Notes: generated by a model not told the origin, from the letters alone. Numbered from the stretch's first letter, positions 1 to 5,866 are shown. The stretch: DNA of 6,433 bases from Clostridia bacterium (GCA_017612495.1 JAGAFQ010000127.1:1-6433); one strand, 5' to 3'. Numbers and translations are program-made.

Positions 1-456
1 AAGATGGACGAGAAAAAGCAGATACTCACCATCCGCATTTTCGTCGGCGTGTTCGTCATTATTTCGGCAGTCCTTGCCCTCATCCAATACAAGCTCAATA
101 TTTCTTCTATCGCGCAGCTTATGGGCATTTCATGGGGCGCACTCGCAGGCGCGTTCTTGGCACCGTTCGTTTACGGTCTGTATTGGAAGCGCACCACCGC
201 CGCAGGATGTGCCGCATCATTCGTTTTCGGCATCGGCGTTATGGTCGCGAATATGATCTTTAAGCCCTATTTCCCGACTGTCCTTCAATCTCCGATCAAC
301 TGCGGCGCATTCGTAATGCTTGCGGGACTCATCATCGTTCCCGTTGTCAGCCTTATCACAAAGAAGCCCGATCCCGAAAAGATCGACGATATGTTCAAGG
401 TCTATAACGAAAAAGTTCTCGGCAGCGCAAAGGATTTTCTCGGCGACAACAATTAA
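1..456 (+). CDS. Sodium:solute symporter (SSS family), C-terminal fragment
   Basis: This is the last 151 codons of a transporter whose start lies left of the window; the frame is open from base 1 and ends at TAA 454-456. Four hydrophobic segments are visible: residues about 10-28, 38-60, 66-87 and 101-120 of the visible part. The second and third flank a stretch reading GALAGAFLAPFVYGLYWKRT, which is typical of the late membrane helices of the SSS family (Na+-coupled uptake of sugars, amino acids, pantothenate or organic anions). The short tail after the last helix is charged and cytoplasmic-looking (KKPDPEKIDDMF). The sodium sites and substrate pocket lie in the missing N-terminal portion, so the substrate cannot be assigned. 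The ATG at 4 is an internal methionine, not a credible start. The next gene begins 45 bases later on the same strand with no terminator between, so the two may be co-transcribed. Confidence 0.85.
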   Translation, partial: KMDEKKQILTIRIFVGVFVIISAVLALIQYKLNISSIAQLMGISWGALAGAFLAPFVYGLYWKRTTAAGCAASFVFGIGVMVANMIFKPYFPTVLQSPINCGAFVMLAGLIIVPVVSLITKKPDPEKIDDMFKVYNEKVLGSAKDFLGDNN

Positions 457-501
457 GCGTCGGATAAGTTCTTCTGAAAATATATTCAAAGGGGTAACGT
501 T

Positions 502-1176
502 ATGGAAAAAAGCAAGATATCAAAGTGGCTCGAAAATTATTGGTATCACTATAAATGGCATACCTTTGCGGGCATTTTTGCCGCAGTTGTTGTCATAATC
601 GCAATAACGTCCCTTTTCGGAAGATACGAATATGACGTCAACGTCGTCTATGCAGGCTCGCACGCCTTTGTCGGCGACGAAAAGGAAAAACTGCAAAACG
701 ATATCGCCGCTTTTGCCGAAAAAGATACGACAAACAACGGCAAGATCGATGCCAACATACTTGATTTTGTCTACGTTTCTCCCGCTTTGGCAGAGGAATA
801 TCAAAAAAACGATATTTACTATAACGGCGCTTTCAATACCGAAACACGCAAAAGCATCATAAGTCAGTTAAACACCGGCTATTGCTTCATCGTTCTGATA
901 GATAAGTCCCTTTATGAAGAAATAGATAAAGAGGGATATTTTATGAAGCTTTCGGACGTTACAAAAAACGTCCCGTCAAATGCCGTTGACGAATACGGAA
1001 TAATGCTTTACGATACGCTTTTATACAAGCGCTCTGAGGCGTGCCGCGTTTTGCCCGAAGATACGGTAGTTTGCTTAAAACGCTGTAATTCGCTTATGTC
1101 CGTATCGGCAGACAAAAAGATGAACGAATTGCTCGAAGATCACAAACCCGTATTTTGCGCGCTCATCGGCGGCTGA
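502..1176 (+). CDS. Hypothetical single-pass membrane-anchored protein
   Basis: I do not recognise a named family. The 224-residue product starts at ATG 502, seven bases after a ribosome binding site AAAGGGG (488-494). The N-terminus is short, basic and aromatic (WLENYWYHYKWH, residues 9-20). One transmembrane helix follows at about residues 21-39. There is no signal-peptidase site or lipobox, so the N-terminus is probably inside and the remaining ~185 residues outside the cell. The outer domain is soluble and rich in Asp, Glu and Lys. Residues 75-83 (DTTNNGKID) resemble a calcium-binding DxNxDGxxD loop, with Asn in place of one Asp. The domain has alternating beta-like and helical stretches (for example DVNVVYAG at 45-52 and YCFIVLIDKSLYEEI), perhaps an alpha/beta fold. 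From memory, Clostridia often carry small proteins with this kind of aromatic-basic N-terminus. A partner role with the upstream symporter is possible only from proximity. Confidence 0.8.
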   Translation: MEKSKISKWLENYWYHYKWHTFAGIFAAVVVIIAITSLFGRYEYDVNVVYAGSHAFVGDEKEKLQNDIAAFAEKDTTNNGKIDANILDFVYVSPALAEEYQKNDIYYNGAFNTETRKSIISQLNTGYCFIVLIDKSLYEEIDKEGYFMKLSDVTKNVPSNAVDEYGIMLYDTLLYKRSEACRVLPEDTVVCLKRCNSLMSVSADKKMNELLEDHKPVFCALIGG

Positions 1177-1218
1177 TGGCGTCTTATGCGCCAAAAGACA
1201 AAAAATACAACTCTGCAC

Positions 1219-1247
1219 TTGACAAACACTAAAGTTTAGTATATAAT
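1219..1247 (+). promoter_or_regulatory. Consensus sigma-A promoter of the DUF177-rpmF unit
   Basis: TTGACA at 1219-1224 and TATAAT at 1242-1247 are both perfect matches to the vegetative sigma factor consensus, with the optimal 17-base spacer. Transcription is expected to start around 1253-1255, giving a leader of about 38 bases before the GTG at 1292. This makes the upstream TTG at 1250 unusable as a start for the next gene, because it would lie before or at the transcript start. Confidence 0.88.
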
Positions 1248-1252
1248 ACTTG
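1228..1252. promoter_or_regulatory. Candidate operator: overlapping palindromes across spacer and -10
   Basis: Two perfect inverted repeats overlap inside the promoter. ACTAAA-G-TTTAGT (1228-1240) fills most of the spacer. AGTAT-ATA-ATACT (1238-1250) straddles the -10 box. Read differently, TTAGTA (1236-1241), five bases, then TACTTG (1247-1252) matches 10 of 12 positions of the TTAGTA-N5-TACTAA pattern I recall for FapR, the malonyl-CoA-sensing lipid regulator of Firmicutes. A repressor bound here would block RNA polymerase. The palindromes are seen directly; the regulator's identity is inference, and AT-rich -10 regions make short palindromes fairly likely by chance. Confidence 0.4.
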
Positions 1253-1276
1253 GGTAAATTCAAAAAAGTGTCGTTT

Positions 1277-1282
1277 GGAGAG
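1277..1282 (+). promoter_or_regulatory. Ribosome binding site deciding the DUF177 start
   Basis: GGAGAG lies nine bases before GTG 1292 and is the only good Shine-Dalgarno match near the 5' end of this frame. The in-frame alternatives, TTG 1250 and GTG 1268, have none, and TTG 1250 also precedes the expected transcript start. Confidence 0.75.
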
Positions 1283-1291
1283 TTATTTGCA

Positions 1292-1867
1292 GTGAATTCA
1301 GTCGATAAAGACACGGTATCCGGGCTATTTTACCTTGATATGACGCCTATTTTGGGCGGTGAAAAAGACAAACTCGAATTTGACTGTAAAATCTCGCCCG
1401 ATGCCTGCAAGGCACTCGGCAGACTTGATTTTCCCGACGTCGCTTTTCCGGGCGATTTTCACCTTTTCGGAACGGTCGTGAGTTTCGAGGGATATATGGA
1501 GGCGGATATCACATTTTCGCTCCCCTATGTTGCCGAGTGCGCACGCTGTCTTGAAAAATGTGAGGACGTGTTCACCGTTCACATTCGCAAACCCGTTGCA
1601 GATACCAAAGGCAAAAACAAGATAATCGACGAAGATACAGATGATTATCTGCTCATTCGCGATTCAAAGCTTCCCCTCGGCGATATAGCCGTTTTGGAGG
1701 CGGAACTTGATTTTCCCACAAAGCATCTGTGCAAAGAGGATTGCAAAGGTCTTTGCCCGAAATGCGGTAAAAATCTTAACCTCGGCGATTGCGATTGCCG
1801 AAAGAAAGATATCGACCCGCGCCTTGAAAAACTGAAAGCCATGAAGGCTATGTTTTCCGAGGATTAA
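1292..1867 (+). CDS. DUF177/YceD family protein (rRNA accumulation, rpmF neighbour)
   Basis: The 191-residue product belongs to the DUF177 (YceD) family. Its bacterial and chloroplast members are needed for normal accumulation of 23S rRNA; the mechanism is not well defined. Start is GTG 1292, chosen from its ribosome binding site and the promoter position; extending to TTG 1250 adds 14 residues that would not be transcribed. The N-terminal half is beta-rich. A first Cys pair sits at ECARC (C83, C86), with C90 following. A C-terminal Cys cluster follows a KHLC motif: C147, C151, C155, C158, then C167 and C169 in GDCDC. This GLCPxCGxxLNxGxCxC pattern is the family hallmark in Gram-positives and looks metal-binding. 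A typical tail of charged helix (RLEKLKAM) ends the protein. rpmF starts 42 bases after the stop, which is the classic pairing and supports the assignment. Family and neighbourhood are clear; biochemical role is by family only. Confidence 0.9.
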   Translation: MNSVDKDTVSGLFYLDMTPILGGEKDKLEFDCKISPDACKALGRLDFPDVAFPGDFHLFGTVVSFEGYMEADITFSLPYVAECARCLEKCEDVFTVHIRKPVADTKGKNKIIDEDTDDYLLIRDSKLPLGDIAVLEAELDFPTKHLCKEDCKGLCPKCGKNLNLGDCDCRKKDIDPRLEKLKAMKAMFSED

Positions 1868-1909
1868 ACAGTAAACGATTAACTTCAAAATAAAGGAGGC
1901 CCACGTAAA

Positions 1910-2092
1910 ATGGCAGTACCGAAGAGCAAAGTTTCAAAAGCTCGCCGCGACAAAAGACGTTCCAATGTTTGGAAGCTCGATTTACCCGGAATGGTAAAAT
2001 GTCCGAAATGCGGAGAATATAATCTTGCACACAGAGTATGCCGCGCATGCGGTTCATACGACGGCAAGGTTGTAATTAAAAAAGAGGCTTAA
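1910..2092 (+). CDS. rpmF: 50S ribosomal protein L32
   Basis: This 60-residue protein is L32 (bL32) of the large ribosomal subunit. The N-terminus MAVPKSKVSKARRDKRR is diagnostic: a flexible basic tail that contacts rRNA. A zinc ribbon follows, with CPKC (residues 31 and 34) and CRAC (44 and 47), so this is the zinc-binding C+ paralogue type, which bacteria replace with a Cys-less form under zinc limitation when they carry both. ATG 1910 is preceded by a strong site AAAGGAGG (1892-1899) ten bases upstream, as expected for a highly expressed ribosomal gene. It is the second gene of the unit driven by the promoter at 1219-1247, and a terminator lies just downstream. plsX, which often follows rpmF in Firmicutes and Proteobacteria, is not there. 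Confidence 0.98.
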   Translation: MAVPKSKVSKARRDKRRSNVWKLDLPGMVKCPKCGEYNLAHRVCRACGSYDGKVVIKKEA

Positions 2093-2102
2093 ATAAAAAG
2101 AC

Positions 2103-2133
2103 GGGCGGGACAAAAATCCTGCCCAAATTTTTT
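2103..2133 (+). terminator. Intrinsic terminator after rpmF
   Basis: GGGCGGGA (2103-2110) pairs with TCCTGCCC (2117-2124) through eight pairs, one a G-U wobble, around a six-base loop CAAAAA. Three A and six T follow (2128-2133). It begins 10 bases after the rpmF stop and ends 20 bases before the next ATG. No good promoter is visible between it and the next gene, so termination may be partial or the downstream promoter may lie within rpmF. Confidence 0.8.
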
Positions 2134-2153
2134 ACTTGAAAGGAGTGAGATAA

Positions 2154-3470
2154 ATGGTAACGGTCGTGTCGGTCTTGCCTCATTCAAAAGGCGCCCGTGC
2201 CGGAATAATGCCCGGCGACACCATCGTTTCGATCGATAAGAACGAAATAAACGACGTTTTGGATTACAGATTTTATCTCGCTTCGAAAAATCTTGAGATC
2301 GCGGCTTTGCGCGACGGCAAAGCCGTTTCGTTCAAAATATCAAAGGATGAATATGAAGATATCGGACTTGAGTTCGAGACCTTTTTGATGGATAAAAAAC
2401 ACTCCTGCAAAAACGGCTGTATATTTTGCTTTATAGATCAGCTGCCGAAGGGTATGAGAGATACGCTCTATTTTAAGGACGACGACTCGCGCCTTTCGTT
2501 TTTGCAGGGCAACTATATCACTCTCACAAATCTTACAAAAAGCGATATCGAGCGCATCATAAAAATGCGTATGTCGCCCGTCAACATATCGGTACATACG
2601 ACCGATAAAGATTTGAGAGTGAAAATGATGAAAAACAAGCACGCAGGCGACGTGCTCGAATATCTTTCCATGCTTGCCGAGGGCAACATCACGATGAATT
2701 GCCAGATAGTGCTTTGCCGCGGCATAAATGACGGCGAAAGCCTCGAAAAGACGATGCGCGACCTTTCAAAGCTATATCCGCACGTCGGCAGTGTCTCGGT
2801 CGTCCCGGCGGGACTTACAGACCACAGAGACGGTCTCTGTTTTCTTGAACCTTTCACAAAAAGCGAGACCGAAAAGATCATCGACACGGTAGAGGGCTTT
2901 GCCGATGAGTGCAAAAGAAAATACGGCTCACGCATTTTCTTCTGTGCCGATGAGATGTATATCAAATGCGAGAGGGAATTGCCGAACGAAGAATATTACG
3001 AGGGCTATCCCCAGATACAAAACGGTGTCGGAATGCTCCGCTCGATGAGCGAAGAGATCGATCTTGCCGTTTCAGATTTTTCGGGCGCAGTCGAAAAAAG
3101 AGCGAAAATATCGCTTGCAACGGGCAAAGCGGCTTATCCTTTCGTATGTGAGTGGATAAAAAAGATAAAAGAAAAGATCGGCAATATCGATGCCGGCATA
3201 GTTGAGATAGAAAACAGATTTTTCGGCAAGAACATCACCGTTGCCGGACTTATCGTGGGCAAAGACCTCATCGAACAGTTAAGGGGCAGAGAACTCGGAA
3301 AATATCTTCTCTTGCCGTCTGAAATGTTAAGATACGAAAAAGATAAATTTTTAGACGACGTGACCGTTTCGGAAGTTGAAAATGAACTCGGTGTCAAAAT
3401 CGTTATCGTGCCGAGCGACGGATATTCATTTTTCGATGCGGTAATAGATTCCGTTTCGGGAAAGGAGTGA
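2154..3470 (+). CDS. DUF512 protein: PDZ domain plus radical-SAM-like Fe-S protein
   Basis: The 438-residue protein has the architecture of the DUF512 family found in Clostridia and, as a related form, cyanobacteria. Residues about 1-65 form a PDZ-like domain (ARAGIMPGDTIVSID). C85, C89 and C92 form a CX3CX2C motif (CKNGCIFCFIDQLPKGMR), the radical SAM arrangement for a [4Fe-4S] cluster. A central segment with barrel-like strands (NITMNCQIVLCRGIND; VGSVSVVPAGLTDHR) follows. The C-terminal DUF512 portion runs from about residue 230 (FFCADEMYIKCER) to the end. No substrate or reaction is established for the family that I can state. ATG 2154 has AGGAG eight bases upstream (2141-2145). The length is as expected and no frame disruption is seen. 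der starts five bases after its stop, and this DUF512-der order is a recurring clostridial arrangement, suggesting co-expression and perhaps a ribosome- or envelope-linked role. Confidence 0.9.
   Translation: MVTVVSVLPHSKGARAGIMPGDTIVSIDKNEINDVLDYRFYLASKNLEIAALRDGKAVSFKISKDEYEDIGLEFETFLMDKKHSCKNGCIFCFIDQLPKGMRDTLYFKDDDSRLSFLQGNYITLTNLTKSDIERIIKMRMSPVNISVHTTDKDLRVKMMKNKHAGDVLEYLSMLAEGNITMNCQIVLCRGINDGESLEKTMRDLSKLYPHVGSVSVVPAGLTDHRDGLCFLEPFTKSETEKIIDTVEGFADECKRKYGSRIFFCADEMYIKCERELPNEEYYEGYPQIQNGVGMLRSMSEEIDLAVSDFSGAVEKRAKISLATGKAAYPFVCEWIKKIKEKIGNIDAGIVEIENRFFGKNITVAGLIVGKDLIEQLRGRELGKYLLLPSEMLRYEKDKFLDDVTVSEVENELGVKIVIVPSDGYSFFDAVIDSVSGKE
3461..3466 (+). promoter_or_regulatory. Ribosome binding site deciding the der start
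   Basis: AAAGGA (continuing as AAAGGAG) lies nine bases before ATG 3476. The in-frame GTG at 3467 overlaps this site and cannot use it, so ATG 3476 is the start. The site sits within the last codons of the DUF512 gene, consistent with translational coupling. Confidence 0.8.
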
Positions 3471-3475
3471 ATGAA

Positions 3476-4804
3476 ATGTCAAAACCCATAGTTGCCATAG
3501 TCGGCAGACCGAACGTCGGCAAAAGCACGCTTTTCAATAAGCTTGCCGGCGAAAGAGTGTCCATTGTCGATGATACTCCCGGCGTTACACGCGACAGGAT
3601 ATATTATGAGATCGAGTGGAACGGCAGAGGACTTATTCTTATCGATACCGGCGGTATTGAGCCGAAAACGGATGACATTTTGTTAAAGCAGATGCGCACC
3701 CAGGCGCAGATCGCCATTGATACGGCTGACGTTATCGTGTTTATGGTCGACCTTACCTGCGGCGTTACGGCGAATGACAGAGATATATCGATAATGCTTC
3801 AAAAGAGCGGAAAACCCGTGCTTTTGTGCGTCAACAAGGTCGATTCCATCGGTATGCTTCCGCCCGAATTCTATGAATTCTACGAGCTCGGCTTTGACGG
3901 AGACCCCATCGCGGTCTCTTCCATTCACGGCACGGGCACGGGCGATCTGCTCGACAGAATACTCGACGCAGCGCCGCCGGACGATATGCAAGACGACAGC
4001 GAGGGCTATATAAAGGTCGCCGTTATCGGAAAGCCCAACGCCGGCAAAAGCTCTATTATCAACCGCATCGTCGGCGAAGACAGACTTATCGTTTCTGATA
4101 TAGCGGGAACTACGCGCGACGCGGTAGACACAAAGATCGAGAACAAGCACGGCAAGTATATTTTCATCGATACTGCGGGTATCCGCCGTCAGAGCAAGAT
4201 CGACGACAAGCTCGAAAAATACAGCGTGCTCCGTGCGCACATGGCAGTAGAGCGCGCCGACGTATGTCTTATTATGATCGATGCTTCCGAGGGAGTTTGC
4301 GAGCAGGATGAAAAGATCGCCGGCATCGCTCACGAATCGGGCAAGGCGTCGATAATCGTCGTAAACAAGTGGGATCTGCCGCAAAAAGATACCGATTCGC
4401 AATCTGAATATACCAAAGACGTTTATACAAAGCTTGCCTATATGCAATATGCGCCTCTTGCCTTTGTGTCGGCAAAGACGGGGCAGAGGGTCGATAAGCT
4501 TTTCGATATGATAAACGAGGTCTATTCGCAGTCGACCAAGCGCATAACGACGGGTATGCTCAACGACGTTTTGGGCGAAGCCGTAACGCGCGTTCAGCCT
4601 CCGTCGGATAAGGGCAGGGTGCTTAAAATTTATTATATGACTCAAAATGCCACCGCACCGCCCACGTTCGTCATTTTCTGCAACGATGCAAAGCTGTTTC
4701 ACTTTTCATATCAGCGCTATATCGAAAATCAGTTAAGAGCCGTCTTCGGCTTTTCGGGTACTCCGATAAAACTCATAATCCGTCAAAAAGGCGAACAGGC
4801 GTGA
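3476..4804 (+). CDS. der: Ribosome-associated double GTPase Der (EngA)
   Basis: This 442-residue protein is Der, the essential bacterial GTPase with two tandem G domains that acts in late assembly of the 50S subunit. First G domain: P-loop GRPNVGKST (10-18), DTPGVTRDR switch, DTGG (57-60), NKVD (120-123). Second G domain: GKPNAGKSS (185-193), DIAGTTRDAVDT switch, DTAG (232-235), NKWD (297-300), SAKTG (332-336). The last ~90 residues form the KH-like RNA-binding domain (LKIYYMTQ, PPTFVIFCND, FHFSYQRYIENQLR, FGFSGTPIKL). All GTPase motifs are intact and the length is normal. The start at ATG 3476 gives the typical MSKPIVAIVGRPN opening. The last three codons and stop (GAACAGGCGTGA, 4793-4804) are also the first 12 bases of a tandem repeat unit that recurs twice downstream, so the array's left boundary lies inside this gene. 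No conventional terminator follows. Confidence 0.98.
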   Translation: MSKPIVAIVGRPNVGKSTLFNKLAGERVSIVDDTPGVTRDRIYYEIEWNGRGLILIDTGGIEPKTDDILLKQMRTQAQIAIDTADVIVFMVDLTCGVTANDRDISIMLQKSGKPVLLCVNKVDSIGMLPPEFYEFYELGFDGDPIAVSSIHGTGTGDLLDRILDAAPPDDMQDDSEGYIKVAVIGKPNAGKSSIINRIVGEDRLIVSDIAGTTRDAVDTKIENKHGKYIFIDTAGIRRQSKIDDKLEKYSVLRAHMAVERADVCLIMIDASEGVCEQDEKIAGIAHESGKASIIVVNKWDLPQKDTDSQSEYTKDVYTKLAYMQYAPLAFVSAKTGQRVDKLFDMINEVYSQSTKRITTGMLNDVLGEAVTRVQPPSDKGRVLKIYYMTQNATAPPTFVIFCNDAKLFHFSYQRYIENQLRAVFGFSGTPIKLIIRQKGEQA

Positions 4805-4936
4805 ATATGTAGTCGGGCAGAATTTGTCAGTATGCAAATTCACGCCCGACAAACGCTAAAAAATCGTAAATCATTGATTTTTTGCCGACAAAGTCGGCGC
4901 GCGTTTGTCATGAAGTACCGCAGCGGCGGTAAGGGA
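4793..4936. repeat. Tandem structured repeat, copy 1 (144 bases)
   Basis: First of three direct copies with a 144-base period filling the space between der and plsY. Four foldable parts are visible. Hairpin A: GTCGGGC (4812-4818) and GAATTTG (4820-4826) pair with CAAATTC (4835-4841) and GCCCGAC (4844-4850), 14 pairs around an eight-base loop. Outer stem B: GACAAACGC (4848-4856) with GCGTTTGTC (4901-4909). B encloses hairpin B1, AAAAAATC (4858-4865) with GATTTTTT (4876-4883), and hairpin B2, GCCGAC (4884-4889) with GTCGGC (4893-4898), so B would be a three-way junction. Hairpin C: TACCGC (4916-4921) with GCGGTA (4926-4931) around AGCG. An alternative pairing GCGTGAAT (4799-4806) with ATTCACGC (4838-4845) would compete with A. 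No protein is encoded. I do not recognise the family. Confidence 0.93.
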
Positions 4937-5080
4937 GAACAGGCGTGAATATGTAGTCGGGCAGAATTTGTCAGTATGCAAATTCACGCCCGACAAACGC
5001 TAAAAAATCGTAAATCATTGATTTTTTGCCGACGAAGTCGGCGCGCGTTTGTCATGAAGTACCGCAGCGGCGGTAAGGGA
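4937..5080. repeat. Tandem structured repeat, copy 2 (144 bases)
   Basis: Identical to copy 1 over 144 bases except G for A at 5034 (4890 in copy 1), which falls in the three-base loop of hairpin B2. It abuts copy 1 with no spacer. The near identity points to a recent tandem duplication or ongoing gene conversion. All hairpins described for copy 1 are preserved. The copy 1/copy 2 junction reads AAGGGAGAACAGGCGTGA, which places an RBS-like AAGGGAG before the der-derived bases. Confidence 0.95.
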
Positions 5081-5183
5081 GAACAGGCGTGAATATGTAG
5101 TCGGGCAGAATTTGTCAGTATGCAAATTCACGCCCGACAAACGCTAAAAAATCGTATATCATTGATTATTTAGCGTTTGTCAT
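5081..5183. repeat. Tandem structured repeat, copy 3 (shorter, diverged)
   Basis: Identical to copies 1 and 2 for the first 87 bases apart from T for A at 5157, which lies in a predicted loop. Then five bases (5168-5172) replace 21, which removes hairpin B2. The shared sequence resumes with GCGTTTGTCAT (5173-5183). The result is one long hairpin instead of a three-way junction: GACAAACGCTAAAAAATC (5136-5153) pairs with GATTATTTAGCGTTTGTC (5164-5181), 17 of 18 positions, around a ten-base loop. Beyond 5183 similarity to the end of copies 1 and 2 is weak but possibly real (GTA, GCG and AAGG recur in order) and runs into the plsY ribosome binding site. This may be the ancestral form or a decayed copy. 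Confidence 0.85.
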
Positions 5184-5212
5184 AATGTATTTGTGCGAAA
5201 GGAAAGATCATT

Positions 5213-5866
5213 ATGAAATTTTGGGATTTGATAAGCCGCGGATATTTTAACGGCAGTCCGACCTATCTTTATTTTTCGATACTCGTTATGCTCTTTGTGG
5301 TCGGCTATGCCTGCGGATCTTTGAATTTTGCAATAATCATTTCAAAAAAATATTACGGCGAAGATATAAGAAAAGTCGGCAGCAAAAATGCCGGATTCAC
5401 CAATATGCTTCGCATTTACGGCAAAAAAGCGGCGGCACTTACCATGCTCGGCGACTTTTTGAAGACCTTTATTATCTGCCTGGCAGGCAGATTTCTGCTC
5501 GGCGACAGCGGCGCCTGCATAGCAGGGCTCGGCTGCGTCATCGGTCACGCGTTCCCCGTATATTACGGTTTCCGCGGAGGCAAGGGCGTTTTGGCAACGG
5601 CATCTATGCTGCTTGTCTTGAACCCCATCGTTTTGGCATTCTTGCTTATCATTTTCATCATCATCGTCGCGGCGACGAAATATGTATCTCTCGGCTCTAT
5701 AATGTGCGCTCTCATAATGCCGCTTCTTTTGTCAAAGCTCGGCGAGAGCAACGTGTTTGTGATAATTCCGGGCTTGATAATAACGGTGCTTGTGGTTTTC
5801 TTGCACAGAGAAAATATCAAGCGTCTGCTCGAGGGCACGGAATCAAAACTGAACTTGAAAAAATAA
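5213..5866 (+). CDS. plsY: Acyl-phosphate:glycerol-3-phosphate acyltransferase PlsY
   Basis: PlsY is a polytopic membrane enzyme that transfers a fatty acyl group from acyl-phosphate (made by PlsX) to the sn-1 position of glycerol-3-phosphate, the first committed step of phospholipid synthesis in most Gram-positives. The 217-residue product carries the family motifs: GSLNFA (35-40) leading to DIRKVGSKNAGFTN (51-64), GHAFPVYYGFRGGKGV (111-126), and YVSLGSI (157-163). The usual GSGNxGATN motif reads GSKNAGFTN here, two conservative-to-mild departures. Hydrophobic segments at about 20-44, 73-95, 100-115, 133-155 and 165-197 fit the usual multi-pass topology. ATG 5213 follows AAAGGAA (5198-5204) by eight bases. 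It is downstream of der on the same strand, separated by the structured repeats, which therefore lie in its leader if the two are co-transcribed. gpsA, a common next gene, is absent. Confidence 0.96.
   Translation: MKFWDLISRGYFNGSPTYLYFSILVMLFVVGYACGSLNFAIIISKKYYGEDIRKVGSKNAGFTNMLRIYGKKAAALTMLGDFLKTFIICLAGRFLLGDSGACIAGLGCVIGHAFPVYYGFRGGKGVLATASMLLVLNPIVLAFLLIIFIIIVAATKYVSLGSIMCALIMPLLLSKLGESNVFVIIPGLIITVLVVFLHRENIKRLLEGTESKLNLKK

Noticed and set aside
1177..1193. TGGCG/CGCCA hairpin after the membrane protein gene as a terminator
   Set aside because: The stem is only five or six pairs and is followed by an A-rich stretch, not T residues, so it does not meet the pattern on either strand.
1250..1291. 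Extended N-terminus of the DUF177 protein from TTG 1250
   Set aside because: The TTG overlaps the promoter and lies before the predicted transcript start; GTG 1292 has a proper ribosome binding site.
2513..2965. Minus-strand 150-codon frame opposite the DUF512 gene
   Set aside because: Serine/arginine-rich low-information translation typical of an antisense shadow; no start signals.
3467..3475. GTG 3467 as the start of der
   Set aside because: It overlaps the only Shine-Dalgarno sequence; ATG 3476 is correctly spaced and gives the usual Der N-terminus.
3683..4702. Long open frame on the minus strand (339 codons) opposite der
   Set aside because: It is a shadow of der: the encoded protein has no recognisable domain, there is no ribosome binding site, and der has all motifs intact on the plus strand.
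4793..5183. CRISPR array
   Set aside because: The repeats are 144 bases long and directly adjacent without variable spacers; there are no cas genes in view.
4793..5183. Insertion sequence or MITE
   Set aside because: No transposase, no terminal inverted repeats at the unit ends and no target duplication; the unit starts with der coding bases, which favours local tandem duplication.
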